Part shown: positions 10,471-19,515 of the stretch, piece by piece | How the letters are laid out: every line of letters starts with the position of its first letter | How positions within the stretch are numbered: position 1 is the first letter of the stretch | Source of the DNA: an uncultured Roseovarius sp. | Lineage (GTDB): Bacteria > Pseudomonadota > Alphaproteobacteria > Rhodobacterales > Rhodobacteraceae | Assembly (NCBI GenBank): GCA_947497295.1 | Contig: CANMFU010000001.1 | Location: 248,001-312,000, forward strand | Length of the DNA stretch: 64,000 nt | Reading direction: 5' to 3' | Notes under the pieces: generated by a model | The model's input: the letters and a program-made list of their open reading frames with translations, nothing else | What the model was told of the DNA's origin: nothing | Databases searched by the model: none | Program-made: the position numbers and the translations under genes

Positions 10471-11112
10471 ATGACAGACCCAATGGAAACCTACATGAAC
10501 ACCCTCGTGCCGATGGTGGTCGAACAGACCAGCCGGGGCGAGCGGGCGTACGACATTTTCTCGCGCCTTCTGAAAGAGCGGATCATCTTCCTGAGCGGGC
10601 CGGTCCATGACGGCATGTCCAGCCTGATCGTGGCGCAGTTGCTGCATCTTGAGGCGGAAAACCCGTCCAAGGAAATCAGCATGTATATCAACAGCCCCGG
10701 CGGTGTCGTGACCTCCGGCCTGTCGATCTATGACACGATGCAATATATCCGGCCCAAGGTTTCGACGCTGGTGATCGGGCAGGCGGCCTCGATGGGATCG
10801 CTGCTGTTGACGGCAGGCGCGCCGGGCATGCGGTTTTCGCTGCCCAACTCGCGGATCATGGTCCACCAGCCGTCCGGCGGCTATCAAGGTCAGGCGACCG
10901 ACATCATGATTCACGCCGAAGAAACGCTGAAGCTGAAGAAGCGGCTGAATGAGATTTATGTCAAACACACTGGCCAGACCCTGAAAAAGGTCGAAGAGGC
11001 GCTCGAGCGTGACAACTTCATGTCTCCCGAGCAAGCCAAGGAATGGGGCCTGATCGATGAAATAGTCGAGAACCGGACCAAGCCCGAGGACGACGAAAAG
11101 CCCAAGTCCTGA
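10471..11112 (+). CDS. clpP: ATP-dependent Clp protease proteolytic subunit
   Basis: Serine peptidase that forms the double heptameric chamber degrading substrates unfolded by ClpX or ClpA. The 213-residue protein has the full catalytic triad: Ser107 in GQAASMGS, His132 in MVHQPSGG and Asp181 in [11 protein letters not shown]. Length is normal. It precedes clpX by 132 bases, the standard order, so the two are likely co-expressed with heat-shock or stationary-phase control. Confidence 0.98.
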   Translation: MTDPMETYMNTLVPMVVEQTSRGERAYDIFSRLLKERIIFLSGPVHDGMSSLIVAQLLHLEAENPSKEISMYINSPGGVVTSGLSIYDTMQYIRPKVSTLVIGQAASMGSLLLTAGAPGMRFSLPNSRIMVHQPSGGYQGQATDIMIHAEETLKLKKRLNEIYVKHTGQTLKKVEEALERDNFMSPEQAKEWGLIDEIVENRTKPEDDEKPKS

Positions 11113-11244
11113 GGGCGAAAAACGTAGCCACCGGGCGCGGCATTTTGCGATTGTCGCCGCCCGGTGCCTGCCCTAAGTTAGAATGAACGGCGGCCTGTCC
11201 TTTGTTTGGGCCACCATTGCAACGCACCGCCCGAAAGGTAGATC

Positions 11245-12516
11245 ATGTCGAATAATTCAGGCAGCGACAGCAAGAACACCCTCTATTGCAGCTTCTGCGG
11301 CAAGAGCCAGCATGAGGTGCGCAAGCTGATCGCGGGCCCGACCGTGTTCATCTGCGACGAATGTGTCGAGCTGTGCATGGACATCATCCGCGAAGAAACG
11401 CGCAGTGCCGGGCTGAAATCCTCCGAAGGCGTGCCGGCCCCGCGTGAGATCTGCGACGTGCTGGATGATTACGTCATCGGCCAGGCCACGGCCAAGAAGG
11501 TGCTGTCGGTTGCGGTTCACAACCATTACAAACGCCTCAACAACTCTGGCAAAAGCGGCGAAGTCGAACTGCAAAAATCCAATATTATGCTGATCGGCCC
11601 CACCGGCTGTGGAAAGACGCTGCTGGCACAGACGTTGGCGCGGATTCTGGATGTGCCGTTCACCATGGCCGATGCGACGACCCTGACCGAGGCCGGCTAT
11701 GTCGGTGAGGATGTCGAGAACATTATCCTGAAGCTGCTTCAGGCTTCCGAATACAATGTCGAACGCGCGCAGCGCGGCATCGTCTATATTGACGAAGTCG
11801 ACAAGATCACGCGCAAGTCGGAAAACCCCTCGATCACCCGCGACGTGTCGGGCGAAGGCGTGCAGCAGGCGCTGCTGAAATTGATGGAAGGCACGGTCGC
11901 CGCTGTTCCGCCACAAGGCGGGCGCAAGCATCCGCAGCAGGAATTCCTGCAGGTGGACACAACCAACATACTGTTCATCTGCGGTGGTGCCTTTGCCGGT
12001 CTGGACAAGATCATCGCGGCCCGCGGTAAGGGCAGCGCCATGGGCTTTGGCGCAGATGTGCGCGACAAGGATGATCGCGGCATTGGCGAGGTCTTCAAGG
12101 ATCTTGAGCCAGAGGATCTGCTGAAATTCGGGCTTATCCCCGAGTTTGTCGGTCGCCTTCCTGTCATAGCGACGCTGGAGGACCTGGACGAAGACGCGCT
12201 TATCACCATCCTGACCCAGCCCAAGAACGCGCTGGTCAAACAGTATCAGCGCCTGTTCGAGCTGGAGAATGTCAAGCTCAGCTTTACCGACGATGCGCTG
12301 ACCGCCATCGCCAAACGGGCCATCACGCGCAAGACTGGCGCGCGCGGTTTGCGCTCGATCCTGGAAGACATCCTGCTGGATACAATGTTTGAGGTTCCCG
12401 GCATGGACAACGTCGAAGAGGTGGTGGTGAACGAAGAGGCGGTTACGGCCGACGCAGCGCCGCTGATGATCTACGCTGAAAGCGCCAAGAAAAAAGAAGG
12501 CGCCAGCGCGGGCTAA
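11245..12516 (+). CDS. clpX: ATP-dependent Clp protease ATP-binding subunit ClpX
   Basis: AAA+ unfoldase that recognises tagged proteins and feeds them to ClpP. The 423 residues begin with the four-cysteine zinc-binding domain ([13 protein letters not shown] then [10 protein letters not shown]), followed by Walker A GPTGCGKT, Walker [11 protein letters not shown], the GYVGEDVEN pore-loop region, and the C-terminal small domain with [12 protein letters not shown]. Length and composition are normal. A terminator follows. Confidence 0.98.
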   Translation: MSNNSGSDSKNTLYCSFCGKSQHEVRKLIAGPTVFICDECVELCMDIIREETRSAGLKSSEGVPAPREICDVLDDYVIGQATAKKVLSVAVHNHYKRLNNSGKSGEVELQKSNIMLIGPTGCGKTLLAQTLARILDVPFTMADATTLTEAGYVGEDVENIILKLLQASEYNVERAQRGIVYIDEVDKITRKSENPSITRDVSGEGVQQALLKLMEGTVAAVPPQGGRKHPQQEFLQVDTTNILFICGGAFAGLDKIIAARGKGSAMGFGADVRDKDDRGIGEVFKDLEPEDLLKFGLIPEFVGRLPVIATLEDLDEDALITILTQPKNALVKQYQRLFELENVKLSFTDDALTAIAKRAITRKTGARGLRSILEDILLDTMFEVPGMDNVEEVVVNEEAVTADAAPLMIYAESAKKKEGASAG

Positions 12517-12541
12517 GGCTTGGGCTGAGTGCTTTCATCAG

Positions 12542-12571
12542 GGGGCGGGCCAATTGGCTCGCCCCTTTTTG
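12542..12571 (+). terminator. Rho-independent terminator after clpX
   Basis: A 10-base-pair GC-rich stem (12542-12551 with 12556-12565, loop AATT) is followed directly by TTTTT. It lies 25 bases after the clpX stop. Confidence 0.85.
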
Positions 12572-12693
12572 TTGGTGATTGGCTTCCATCGGTAAGGTGA
12601 AAATTGCCGTTAGCGGCCCATCCGGTTCGTTGGGCTACTGGACGTTTGCCCGGCAATGCGCCATATCAGAGACAACGATTGGCGGAGGACGAC

Positions 12694-13077
12694 ATGGGAA
12701 TTCTCAACTCGCTGCTGCGCGCGGTGACATGGTGGCACGGGCAGACTTTGAACACGCAGCTATATACCTGGCGCAAGGGCACCAAGGTTGGCGAGGATTC
12801 GCAGGGCAACATTTTTTATCGCACAAAGGATGGCGACCGCCGCTGGGTCGTCTACAATGGCGAGGCTGAGGCAAGCCGGGTCAGCCCCGAATGGCACGGC
12901 TGGCTGCATCATACCTATCAGGATCCGCCTACAGAGACGCCGCTGACGCACCAGCCATGGGAAAAGCCGCATCTGGAGAATTTGACAGGAACTCCGCTGG
13001 CGTATGCGCCTGCCGGGTCGCTTCGGCGCAGTAACCCCAAACCGCGCAGTGATTACGAGGCGTGGAAGCCCGAATAG
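12694..13077 (+). CDS. NADH:ubiquinone oxidoreductase subunit NDUFA12 (B17.2) family
   Basis: Alphaproteobacterial homologue of the mitochondrial complex I accessory subunit NDUFA12. The 127 residues contain the family pattern: an N-terminal [43 protein letters not shown] split by short spacers, and a C-terminal PPTETPL...[13 protein letters not shown] stretch. It belongs at the membrane-peripheral arm junction of complex I. The start at 12694 gives the [11 protein letters not shown]-terminus; the open frame upstream does not match the family. It precedes MlaD and DUF2155 genes, a conserved arrangement in Rhodobacteraceae. Confidence 0.93.
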   Translation: MGILNSLLRAVTWWHGQTLNTQLYTWRKGTKVGEDSQGNIFYRTKDGDRRWVVYNGEAEASRVSPEWHGWLHHTYQDPPTETPLTHQPWEKPHLENLTGTPLAYAPAGSLRRSNPKPRSDYEAWKPE

Positions 13078-13100
13078 GGCGCCACTGGCAGAGAGCGGAC

Positions 13101-13571
13101 ATGGCAGAGAGCAAAAGCGAAATTATCGCAGGCGCCGTTGTTGTGGCGGTTGCATTAGGCTTTGTCGCATATGCCGGCAAGCTGACCGGCGCGTCCGCTG
13201 CGGGCGACAGTTACGAGTTGTCGGCCAGCTTTCGATCGGCGGATGGCATCTCGGTTGGCACCGATGTGCGCCTTGCCGGGGTCAAGGTCGGGCGTGTGAC
13301 GTCGATGGCACTGGATCCGGCGACCTATCGCGCGGGCACGACAATCAGTGTGGCCAACGCGATAGAGGTGCCCGATGACAGCGCTTTGGCGATATCGTCC
13401 GAGGGGCTGCTGGGCGGAAATTATGTAGAAATCCTGCCCGGTGGATCGCCGATGTATTTTGCGCCGGGCGACCAGATTGAATTTACCCAAGGGTCGATCA
13501 GCCTGGTATCGCTGCTGATGAAATTTGTCGGCGGCGATGACGCTGGCGCTGGCGCAGGCGCGGCGGAATGA
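13101..13571 (+). CDS. MCE-domain lipid transport protein (MlaD-like)
   Basis: Anchored periplasmic protein of the outer-membrane lipid asymmetry (Mla) pathway. The 156 residues start with one membrane helix (about 9-24), then the MCE domain (about 33-115) with the characteristic SADGISVGTDVRLAGVKVGRV and GLLGGNYVEILPGG. The Mla ATPase and permease genes are not in the window. The stop overlaps the next start by four bases (ATGA). Confidence 0.9.
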   Translation: MAESKSEIIAGAVVVAVALGFVAYAGKLTGASAAGDSYELSASFRSADGISVGTDVRLAGVKVGRVTSMALDPATYRAGTTISVANAIEVPDDSALAISSEGLLGGNYVEILPGGSPMYFAPGDQIEFTQGSISLVSLLMKFVGGDDAGAGAGAAE

Positions 13572-13927
13572 AAGCGCGCGCGCTGATACTTGCTGTGTTG
13601 ATCCCGTTTGCGGCAATGGCACAGGAGGGGGCACAGACCGGCACCGGTGCCATGCTGCGCGCGGTAGAAAAGATTTCCGGCGAGGCGACCGACTTTACCC
13701 TGACACCGGGCGAACAGGCTCGTTTCGGACGCCTGAGCATCGAGATGGTTGAATGCCGGTACCCGTCGGGAGACCCTGCAGCGGATGCCTTTGCCTATCT
13801 GATCATGCGCGAAGATGGGGCAGATTCTGCCGTCTTTTCCGGCTGGATGGTCGCATCGTCCCCGGCCCTGAATGCGCTGGATCATCCGCGTTACGATGTT
13901 TGGGTGCTGCGCTGCAAAACGGACTGA
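13568..13927 (+). CDS. DUF2155 domain-containing periplasmic protein
   Basis: 119-residue secreted protein with a Sec signal peptide (residues 1-18, ending AMAQ). The mature part holds the DUF2155 pattern: a charged ISGEATDFTLTPGEQARFGRL stretch (in two parts), VECRYPSGDPAADAFAYL and a terminal NALDHPRYDVWVLRC. The two cysteines could form a disulfide. The function is unknown; translational coupling to the MlaD-like gene suggests an envelope role. Its 3' end overlaps the convergent aat gene by 37 bases. Confidence 0.88.
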   Translation: MKARALILAVLIPFAAMAQEGAQTGTGAMLRAVEKISGEATDFTLTPGEQARFGRLSIEMVECRYPSGDPAADAFAYLIMREDGADSAVFSGWMVASSPALNALDHPRYDVWVLRCKTD

Positions 13928-14541
13928 GTGTCCGGGTCCAGCGGATATTGCGCTATATCCGCCGGGTGCTGTAGGGCCAGTTCCAGATGGCTGCGATAGG
14001 TTGCACGGCTGATTTCTATCGCGCCGAGGCTGGCCAGATGATCGGTGATGAACTGGGTATCAAACAGCACAAACCCGCAACGGCGCAGATGATCAGACAG
14101 GTGAACGAGCGCCAGCTTTGAGCCGTCAGTAGCGCGGGAAAACATGCTTTCGCCAAAGAAGGCGGCACCCAGCGTGACGCCGTAGACGCCGCCGATCAAT
14201 GCGCCGTCCTGCCACACCTCCAGTGAATGGGCATGCCCAAGATCGTGCAGCATCAGGTACAGACGGCGAATTTCGGCGTTGATCCACGTTTCGGGGCGGT
14301 CCGCGCAAGCATCAACGACGCCTGCGAAATCAGTGTTAAGCGTGACAACGTAGCCGCCGCGCCGCATCCGTTTGGCAAGACTGCGTGAGATGTGCAGCCC
14401 GTTTAGCGGCAACACGCCCCGCCGACGCGGATCGACCCAAAAGATTTCAGGATCGTCGCGCCCCTCGGACATGGGAAAGACGCCCGCCGCATAGGCGTTA
14501 AGCAACAACGCGGGCGTCAGGACGAAATTGTCATCCTTCAT
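13891..14541 (-). CDS. aat: Leucyl/phenylalanyl-tRNA--protein transferase
   Basis: Cytoplasmic enzyme that adds leucine or phenylalanine to proteins with N-terminal Lys or Arg, marking them for ClpAP through the N-end rule. The 216 residues show the family N-terminus (LLLNAYAAGVFPMSE, then WVDPRRRGVLPL), the central HSLEVWQDGALIGGVYGV, and FFGESMFSRATDGSKLAL. The length is slightly short but normal for alphaproteobacteria. It ends inside the convergent DUF2155 gene. Confidence 0.96.
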   Translation of the reverse strand: MKDDNFVLTPALLLNAYAAGVFPMSEGRDDPEIFWVDPRRRGVLPLNGLHISRSLAKRMRRGGYVVTLNTDFAGVVDACADRPETWINAEIRRLYLMLHDLGHAHSLEVWQDGALIGGVYGVTLGAAFFGESMFSRATDGSKLALVHLSDHLRRCGFVLFDTQFITDHLASLGAIEISRATYRSHLELALQHPADIAQYPLDPDTQSVLQRSTQTS

Positions 14542-14549
14542 GACGCATC

Positions 14550-15899
14550 TCAGCCCCGCAGATTTGTCTCCAGCCAGTGTTCCAGCCAGTGGATGTTGTA
14601 ATCGCCTGCGTGAACATCGGCGTCCTGCAAGAGCGCATGGAACAACGGTACTGTGGTTTCGACCCCATCGACGATCAACTCTCCCAATGCCCGTTTGAGC
14701 CGCGCCAGTGCGGCGGGGCGGTCGGAGGCGTGCACGATAAGTTTGCCGATCAGCGAGTCATAATAGGGTGGAATGGTGTAGCCATCGTAAAGCGCGCTGT
14801 CCATCCGGACGCCAAGGCCGCCAGGCGCGTGAAATTGCGTGATCCTGCCGGGGCGCGGCGCAAATTCGGGCAGCTTTTCGGCGTTGATGCGCACTTCGAT
14901 GGCGTGGCCATTGATTTTGAGTTCGTCCTGCTGGAAATCCATCGGCAGACCAGCCGCAACGCGGATTTGTTCGCGCACCAGATCGACGCCAAAAATGGCC
15001 TCGGTGACCGGGTGTTCGACCTGCAAGCGAGTGTTCATCTCGATGAAATAGAATTCGCCGTTCTCAAAGAGAAATTCAATCGTTCCAGCGCCGGTATAAT
15101 TGATGCGGGCAACGGCATCAGCACAGATGGCGCCGATGCGGGCGCGATTCTCTGGGGTGATGGTGGGGCCGGGGGCCTCCTCGAAGACTTTCTGGTGGCG
15201 CCGTTGCAGCGAGCAGTCGCGCTCGCCCAGATGCACGGCGCGGCCTTTGCCATCGCCGAAGACCTGAATTTCGATATGGCGGGGCGTGGTCAGGTATTTC
15301 TCGATATAAACTTCGTCATTGCCGAAATTCGATTTGCCCTCGGCGCGGGCAGTCTGAAAGGCACGCTCCATCTGGGCCGCGTTTTCGGCCACTTTCATGC
15401 CTTTGCCGCCACCGCCGGCCGTGGCTTTGATGATGACCGGATAGCCGATTTCATCGCCGATGCGCTTCGCCTCGGCCAAGGTGGCCACGCCGCCTTCGCT
15501 GCCCGGAACGCATGGCACGCCCAGCTTTTTCATGGTGTCCTTGGCGGTGATCTTGTCGCCCATGACGCGGATATGCTCGGCCGTGGGGCCGATGAAGGTC
15601 AGGCCGTGATCCTCGACGATCTGCACGAAGGCGGCGTTTTCCGACAGGAAGCCATAGCCGGGATGGATCGCTTGGGCGCCGGTCACTTCGCAGGCGGCGA
15701 TGATCGCGGGGATCGACAGGTAGCTGTCGGTCGCAGAGGGCGGGCCGATGCACACGCTCTCGTCTGCCATGCGCACATGCATTGCGTCGGCGTCGGCGGT
15801 TGAATGGACCGCGACCGAGTGGATGCCCATCTCGCGCGCGGCGCGGATGACCCTCAGGGCGATCTCGCCGCGATTGGCGATCAGGATTTTCTCGAACAT
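14550..15899 (-). CDS. accC: Acetyl-CoA carboxylase, biotin carboxylase subunit
   Basis: ATP-dependent carboxylation of the biotin on AccB, first half-reaction of fatty acid synthesis. The 449 residues begin [19 protein letters not shown], carry the ATP-grasp glycine loop [12 protein letters not shown], and the catalytic [16 protein letters not shown] segment. It lies 10 bases after accB, and its stop is 8 bases before aat starts, so accB-accC-aat are probably one transcript. Confidence 0.98.
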   Translation of the reverse strand: MFEKILIANRGEIALRVIRAAREMGIHSVAVHSTADADAMHVRMADESVCIGPPSATDSYLSIPAIIAACEVTGAQAIHPGYGFLSENAAFVQIVEDHGLTFIGPTAEHIRVMGDKITAKDTMKKLGVPCVPGSEGGVATLAEAKRIGDEIGYPVIIKATAGGGGKGMKVAENAAQMERAFQTARAEGKSNFGNDEVYIEKYLTTPRHIEIQVFGDGKGRAVHLGERDCSLQRRHQKVFEEAPGPTITPENRARIGAICADAVARINYTGAGTIEFLFENGEFYFIEMNTRLQVEHPVTEAIFGVDLVREQIRVAAGLPMDFQQDELKINGHAIEVRINAEKLPEFAPRPGRITQFHAPGGLGVRMDSALYDGYTIPPYYDSLIGKLIVHASDRPAALARLKRALGELIVDGVETTVPLFHALLQDADVHAGDYNIHWLEHWLETNLRG

Positions 15900-15909
15900 T
15901 GCGCGTGCC

Positions 15910-16401
15910 TTATTCGATGATCATCAGGGGGGCGCCGTATTCCACGGCGCCGCCATCCTCGACGAGGATGCGTTTGACGGTTCCACCGCGCGGGGCGGGA
16001 ATGTGGTTCATTGTCTTCATCGCTTCGATGATCAGCAGCGTGTCGCCCTCGCTGACCTTGTCACCGACAGACACGAAGGACGGTGCGCCCGGTTCGGCCT
16101 GCGTATAGACGGTGCCGACCATGGGCGATGTGACCGCGCCGGGGTGGCTGGCCGGATCTTCGCCAACGGGGGCGGCAGGCGCAGCGCCGACCGGCGCGGA
16201 GCCGAGCGCCGGAGCCTGCTGCATCGGGGCCTGCGCGATGTATTGCGGCGCGGGCTCGACCTTGCGGCTAACGCGCACATTCAGGCTGTCATCTTCGCCA
16301 TATTCGCGTTTTACCTGCAATTCGGTCAGCTCGTTCTCATTCAGAAGCTCGGCCAGTGCCTTGATGAAGGCAACGTCGTCATCATGCGATTTTTTGGGCA
16401 T
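15910..16401 (-). CDS. accB: Acetyl-CoA carboxylase biotin carboxyl carrier protein
   Basis: 163-residue carrier whose lysine is biotinylated by BirA. The biotin site EAMKTMNHI lies in the C-terminal lipoyl-like domain (about 85-163), with the thumb-like and hinge regions before it; residues 55-80 form the Pro/Ala-rich flexible linker. The start at 16401 gives the standard [21 protein letters not shown]-terminus. It is first in the accB-accC order. Confidence 0.97.
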   Translation of the reverse strand: MPKKSHDDDVAFIKALAELLNENELTELQVKREYGEDDSLNVRVSRKVEPAPQYIAQAPMQQAPALGSAPVGAAPAAPVGEDPASHPGAVTSPMVGTVYTQAEPGAPSFVSVGDKVSEGDTLLIIEAMKTMNHIPAPRGGTVKRILVEDGGAVEYGAPLMIIE

Positions 16402-16518
16402 CGGGTTCCTCGGCGGCTGGCGCCCGACATGGGGCGCGCTTTGGTTTTGCATGGCTTATATGGCATGGGCGCGCCATAGAAAACCGGGTTTGTTGTCTGG
16501 CGGCATTCCTGCGCGCGC

Positions 16519-17085
16519 TTATAGGGGCATCCCGCTGAGTTTGGCCACCAATTCCGCCAGTTTGCGCGCGCCGAACTTGTCCAGCAGGCGGGCGCGATAG
16601 ACCTCTATCGTGCGATAACTCAGTCCCAGCTCATGCCCGATTTCCTTGGAAGTCAGGCCGCGGCAGGTCAAAATCGCCACTTCGCGTTCGCGCGTGGTCA
16701 GATCGACCATTGGCCGTTCATCGGACAGGTCCGCAAAGCTCCAGACGCCGCAGCTGAAGGGGGCGTCTGGTGTGACGGATTGGCCGCGCACACGGCACCA
16801 GAACAGCGCGCCGCCGTCGCGCCGCATGACCCGCTGGTCCGAATAGCGTCCGGTTTTCCGCATGGCGCACAGGCCCTGCTCGCCGATGCGGCGATATTCC
16901 TCGATGCTGGGATAGAACCGCGCCAGGGGCACCCCTGCAAATCTGGACGGATCGGGTGCCGTTGCGCCATCGCCAAACGTTTCGGCAAAGCGCAGGTTGC
17001 ACTGCCGGATGATCCGGTCCTCAAGAATCGCCAGCCCGATGGGCGCATGATCGAAGGCAAGCTGAGTCTGTGGCATTGGCCTCAT
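16519..17085 (-). CDS. PAS-LuxR family transcriptional regulator
   Basis: 188-residue predicted DNA-binding regulator. Residues about 5-115 form a PAS-like sensor domain (FDHAPIGLAILEDRIIRQCN, then a MRRDGGALFWCRVRG strand characteristic of PAS). Residues about 125-185 are a LuxR helix-turn-helix with LTTREREVAILTCRGLTSKE and the recognition helix SYRTIEVYRARLLDKF. The PAS ligand is not visible. The gene is divergent from queC, so it might affect it, but there is no direct evidence. A second start at 17076 (MPQT) is possible. Confidence 0.85.
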   Translation of the reverse strand: MRPMPQTQLAFDHAPIGLAILEDRIIRQCNLRFAETFGDGATAPDPSRFAGVPLARFYPSIEEYRRIGEQGLCAMRKTGRYSDQRVMRRDGGALFWCRVRGQSVTPDAPFSCGVWSFADLSDERPMVDLTTREREVAILTCRGLTSKEIGHELGLSYRTIEVYRARLLDKFGARKLAELVAKLSGMPL

Positions 17086-17177
17086 GTGGCCCTGATTGCG
17101 TATGATTGCAATGCCGCATAGGCGGCTTTGGACGCACTCGGCTTGCCCTTGGGCGGCATGGCAACTAAATGACCGCT

Positions 17178-17210
17178 ATGCGGTCGCAGCCTACCCGCCC
17201 AAAACAAGGA
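17178..17210 (+). promoter_or_regulatory. preQ1-I-type riboswitch overlapping the queC ribosome binding site
   Basis: GCGG (17180-17183) can pair with CCGC (17195-17198) around a loop beginning TCGCAG, followed by an A-rich tail CCAAAACAAGGA. This is the compact class I preQ1 riboswitch pattern and is close to the well-known Thermoanaerobacter element (loop TCGCAG, tail AAAACAAGG). The two C residues at the 3' side of the loop would pair with the GG of AAGGA, which is also the queC Shine-Dalgarno seven bases before ATG. Binding of preQ1 would hide it and lower translation of the queCDEF operon. Confidence 0.8.
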
Positions 17211-17216
17211 CGAGAC

Positions 17217-17909
17217 ATGAAAGTTATAGTCATCTGCTCCGGCGGGATGGATTCGGTGGCGTTGGCGCACCGGATCGCGGTCACCCAGGATTTGCACGCA
17301 CTGCTGTCGTTTGATTACGGCCAGCGCCATTTGAAAGAACTGGAATACGCCGCCGCCTGCGCCCGGCGCCTTGGCGTTCCGCATCACGTGATTGACATTG
17401 CGTCGGTCGGCGCGGCGCTGACGGGATCGGCGCTGACCGATGATATCGACGTGCCGGACGGGCATTACGCGGAAGATACCATGAAGCTGACGGTGGTGCC
17501 CAATCGCAACGCGATCATGCTGGCCATCGCCTTTGGAATGGCCGCCGCGCAAAAGGTGGACGCGGTGGCGACTGCGGTGCATGGCGGCGATCATTTCATC
17601 TATCCCGACTGCCGCCCGGATTTTATCGACGCGTTTCAGCAGATGCAGGACCGCGCGCTGGACGGCTATGCGCAAGTCGAATTGCTGACGCCCTATGTGC
17701 TTGGCTCCAAGGCCGATATCGCCATTGACGGCGCAAAATTCGGTACGCCTTTTGGCGAAACGTGGTCCTGCTACAAGGGGGGCGAGCTGCATTGCGGACG
17801 TTGCGGCACCTGCGTCGAGCGACGCGAGGCGTTCGATGTGGCCGGCGTGGACGATCCGACGGTTTATGCCGATCCGGATTTCTGGCGCAGCGCAACCGGA
17901 AAGGAATAA
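17217..17909 (+). CDS. queC: 7-cyano-7-deazaguanine synthase
   Basis: ATP-dependent enzyme that converts 7-carboxy-7-deazaguanine to preQ0 in queuosine synthesis. The 230 residues have the PP-loop SGGMDSVAL (8-16) and the C-terminal zinc site formed by SCYKGGELHCGRCGTC (cysteines in CX7-8CX2CX2C order). Start at 17217 sits seven bases after AAGGA, which is part of the predicted riboswitch. First gene of queC-D-E-F. Confidence 0.97.
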   Translation: MKVIVICSGGMDSVALAHRIAVTQDLHALLSFDYGQRHLKELEYAAACARRLGVPHHVIDIASVGAALTGSALTDDIDVPDGHYAEDTMKLTVVPNRNAIMLAIAFGMAAAQKVDAVATAVHGGDHFIYPDCRPDFIDAFQQMQDRALDGYAQVELLTPYVLGSKADIAIDGAKFGTPFGETWSCYKGGELHCGRCGTCVERREAFDVAGVDDPTVYADPDFWRSATGKE

Positions 17910-17912
17910 ACG

Positions 17913-18269
17913 ATGTATCGCATCACCAAAGAGTTTCATTTTTCCGCCTCGCATCAGCTGTTTGGCCTGCCAGACGACCATCAATGCGCGCGGCTGCATG
18001 GACATAACTATGTCGTTGTCGTCGAATTGGCGTCCGGCACGCTGAACGCGCATGGCTTTGTGCGCGACTACCTCGAACTGGCGCCGCTGAAGCGGTATAT
18101 CGACGACGAACTGGACCACCGGCATCTGAACGATGTGTTGGGCGACGATTGCGTCACGGCCGAGCGGATGGCGAAACACCTCTTTGACTGGTGCGCCGCC
18201 CGCTGGGCGGAAACGGCAGCGGTCAAGGTCAGTGAGACTCCGAAAACATGGGCAGAGTACCGCCCATGA
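17913..18269 (+). CDS. queD: 6-carboxy-5,6,7,8-tetrahydropterin synthase
   Basis: Converts 7,8-dihydroneopterin triphosphate to 6-carboxytetrahydropterin, the first step particular to 7-deazapurine synthesis. The 118 residues have the zinc-binding histidines (SASHQL, then LHGHNY) and the catalytic cysteine in the CARLHGH segment, plus the LDHRHLND region and the C-terminal [12 protein letters not shown]. It begins three bases after queC and overlaps queE. Confidence 0.96.
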   Translation: MYRITKEFHFSASHQLFGLPDDHQCARLHGHNYVVVVELASGTLNAHGFVRDYLELAPLKRYIDDELDHRHLNDVLGDDCVTAERMAKHLFDWCAARWAETAAVKVSETPKTWAEYRP

Positions 18270-18988
18270 GCGACCTGATCCGGATATCGGAGATATTTGG
18301 CCCCACGATTCAGGGCGAGGGCGCCCTGATCGGGGTGCCGACAGTATTCGTGCGCACGGGCGGCTGCGACTATCGCTGCGTCTGGTGCGATAGCCTGCAT
18401 GCGGTGGACAGCGAATTCCGCCACAATTGGGCGCCGATGAGCGCGGATGCGGTGATGGACGAGGTGCGCCGCCTGTCCGGCGACCAGCCTTTGACCGTGA
18501 CGCTGTCAGGCGGCAATCCGGCGATCCAGCCTATGGGCGATCTGATCGCGTTGGGGCGGGCAGGCGGCTACGGCTTTGCCATGGAAACCCAAGGGTCGGT
18601 GGCCAAGGATTGGTTTTCCCAGCTGGATATGCTGGTGCTCAGCCCCAAGCCGCCCTCATCCGAAATGCAAACCGATTGGGCGATGTTGCAGGGCTGCATC
18701 GATGCAGCCAAACGCGCGCACACTGTGCTGAAGGTCGTCGTTTTCGACGAGCTCGATTATGCCTATGCGCGGGACGTGGCGGCGCGCCACCCCGGCCTGC
18801 CGATCTATCTGCAGCCGGGCAACCACACGCCGCCGCCGCCCGATGACGAGGATGCGACCGTTGATCTGGCTGGCATCGACGACCGGATGCGCTGGTTGGT
18901 GGACCGCGTGATCGCGGATCGCTGGCACGCGGCGCGCGTGCTGCCGCAACTGCATGTCATGCTATGGGGAAACAAGCGCGGCGTTTAA
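18266..18988 (+). CDS. queE: 7-carboxy-7-deazaguanine synthase (radical SAM)
   Basis: Radical SAM enzyme making the 7-deazaguanine ring. The 240 residues carry the cluster motif CDYRCVWC (CX3CX2C) after [19 protein letters not shown], and the glycine-rich [12 protein letters not shown] that binds SAM. The start at 18266 gives a four-base overlap with queD; an in-frame ATG at 18248 lies within queD. It is mid-operon and translationally coupled. Confidence 0.96.
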   Translation: MSDLIRISEIFGPTIQGEGALIGVPTVFVRTGGCDYRCVWCDSLHAVDSEFRHNWAPMSADAVMDEVRRLSGDQPLTVTLSGGNPAIQPMGDLIALGRAGGYGFAMETQGSVAKDWFSQLDMLVLSPKPPSSEMQTDWAMLQGCIDAAKRAHTVLKVVVFDELDYAYARDVAARHPGLPIYLQPGNHTPPPPDDEDATVDLAGIDDRMRWLVDRVIADRWHAARVLPQLHVMLWGNKRGV

Positions 18989-19000
18989 AGCCGCAGGAGA

Positions 19001-19471
19001 ATGAATATGAGCGACAGTATCTATAATGATCTCAAACAGCTTGGCGCGACTACCGCGCTGCCGGATGATCCTGCCAAGGCAGAGCTGGAGCGCGTGAAAA
19101 ATCCGCAGGCCGATGTGGACTACAACGTGCGTTTTGTCGCGCCGGAATTCACATCGCTTTGCCCGATGACGGGCCAGCCTGATTTTGCGCATCTGGTGAT
19201 CGACTATGTGCCGGGCGATTGGCTGGTCGAGAGCAAGTCCTTGAAGCTGTTTCTCGGCAGTTTCCGCAATCATGGCGCGTTTCATGAGGATTGCACTGTC
19301 AGCATTGGCAGGCGTGTGGCGGAATTTACCGCGGCGAAATGGCTGCGCATCGGCGGTTATTGGTATCCGCGTGGGGGCATTCCGATAGATGTGTTCTACC
19401 AGACCGGACCGATGCCCGAAGGCGTCTGGATTCCCGATCAGGGTGTGCCGCCCTATCGCGGGCGCGGGTAG
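19001..19471 (+). CDS. queF: NADPH-dependent preQ0 reductase
   Basis: Reduces preQ0 nitrile to preQ1 with NADPH. The 156 residues show the unimodular QueF pattern: the catalytic cysteine in [15 protein letters not shown], the Glu of the [15 protein letters not shown] motif, and HEDC. The order queC-D-E-F in one run gives the full path from the pterin precursor to preQ1. Start at 19001 or 19007 (MSDS); a GGAG site precedes it. Confidence 0.97.
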   Translation: MNMSDSIYNDLKQLGATTALPDDPAKAELERVKNPQADVDYNVRFVAPEFTSLCPMTGQPDFAHLVIDYVPGDWLVESKSLKLFLGSFRNHGAFHEDCTVSIGRRVAEFTAAKWLRIGGYWYPRGGIPIDVFYQTGPMPEGVWIPDQGVPPYRGRG

Positions 19472-19480
19472 AACGGGAGC

Positions 19481-19507
19481 GCCCCGCAAGCGGATTGCTT
19501 GCGGGGC
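19481..19507. terminator. Hairpin between convergent queF and acs
   Basis: Perfect 11-base-pair stem (19481-19491 with 19497-19507, loop GGATT) directly between the two converging genes. No clear T run follows on either strand, so termination efficiency is uncertain. Confidence 0.6.
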
Positions 19508-19515
19508 AGCCTCAG

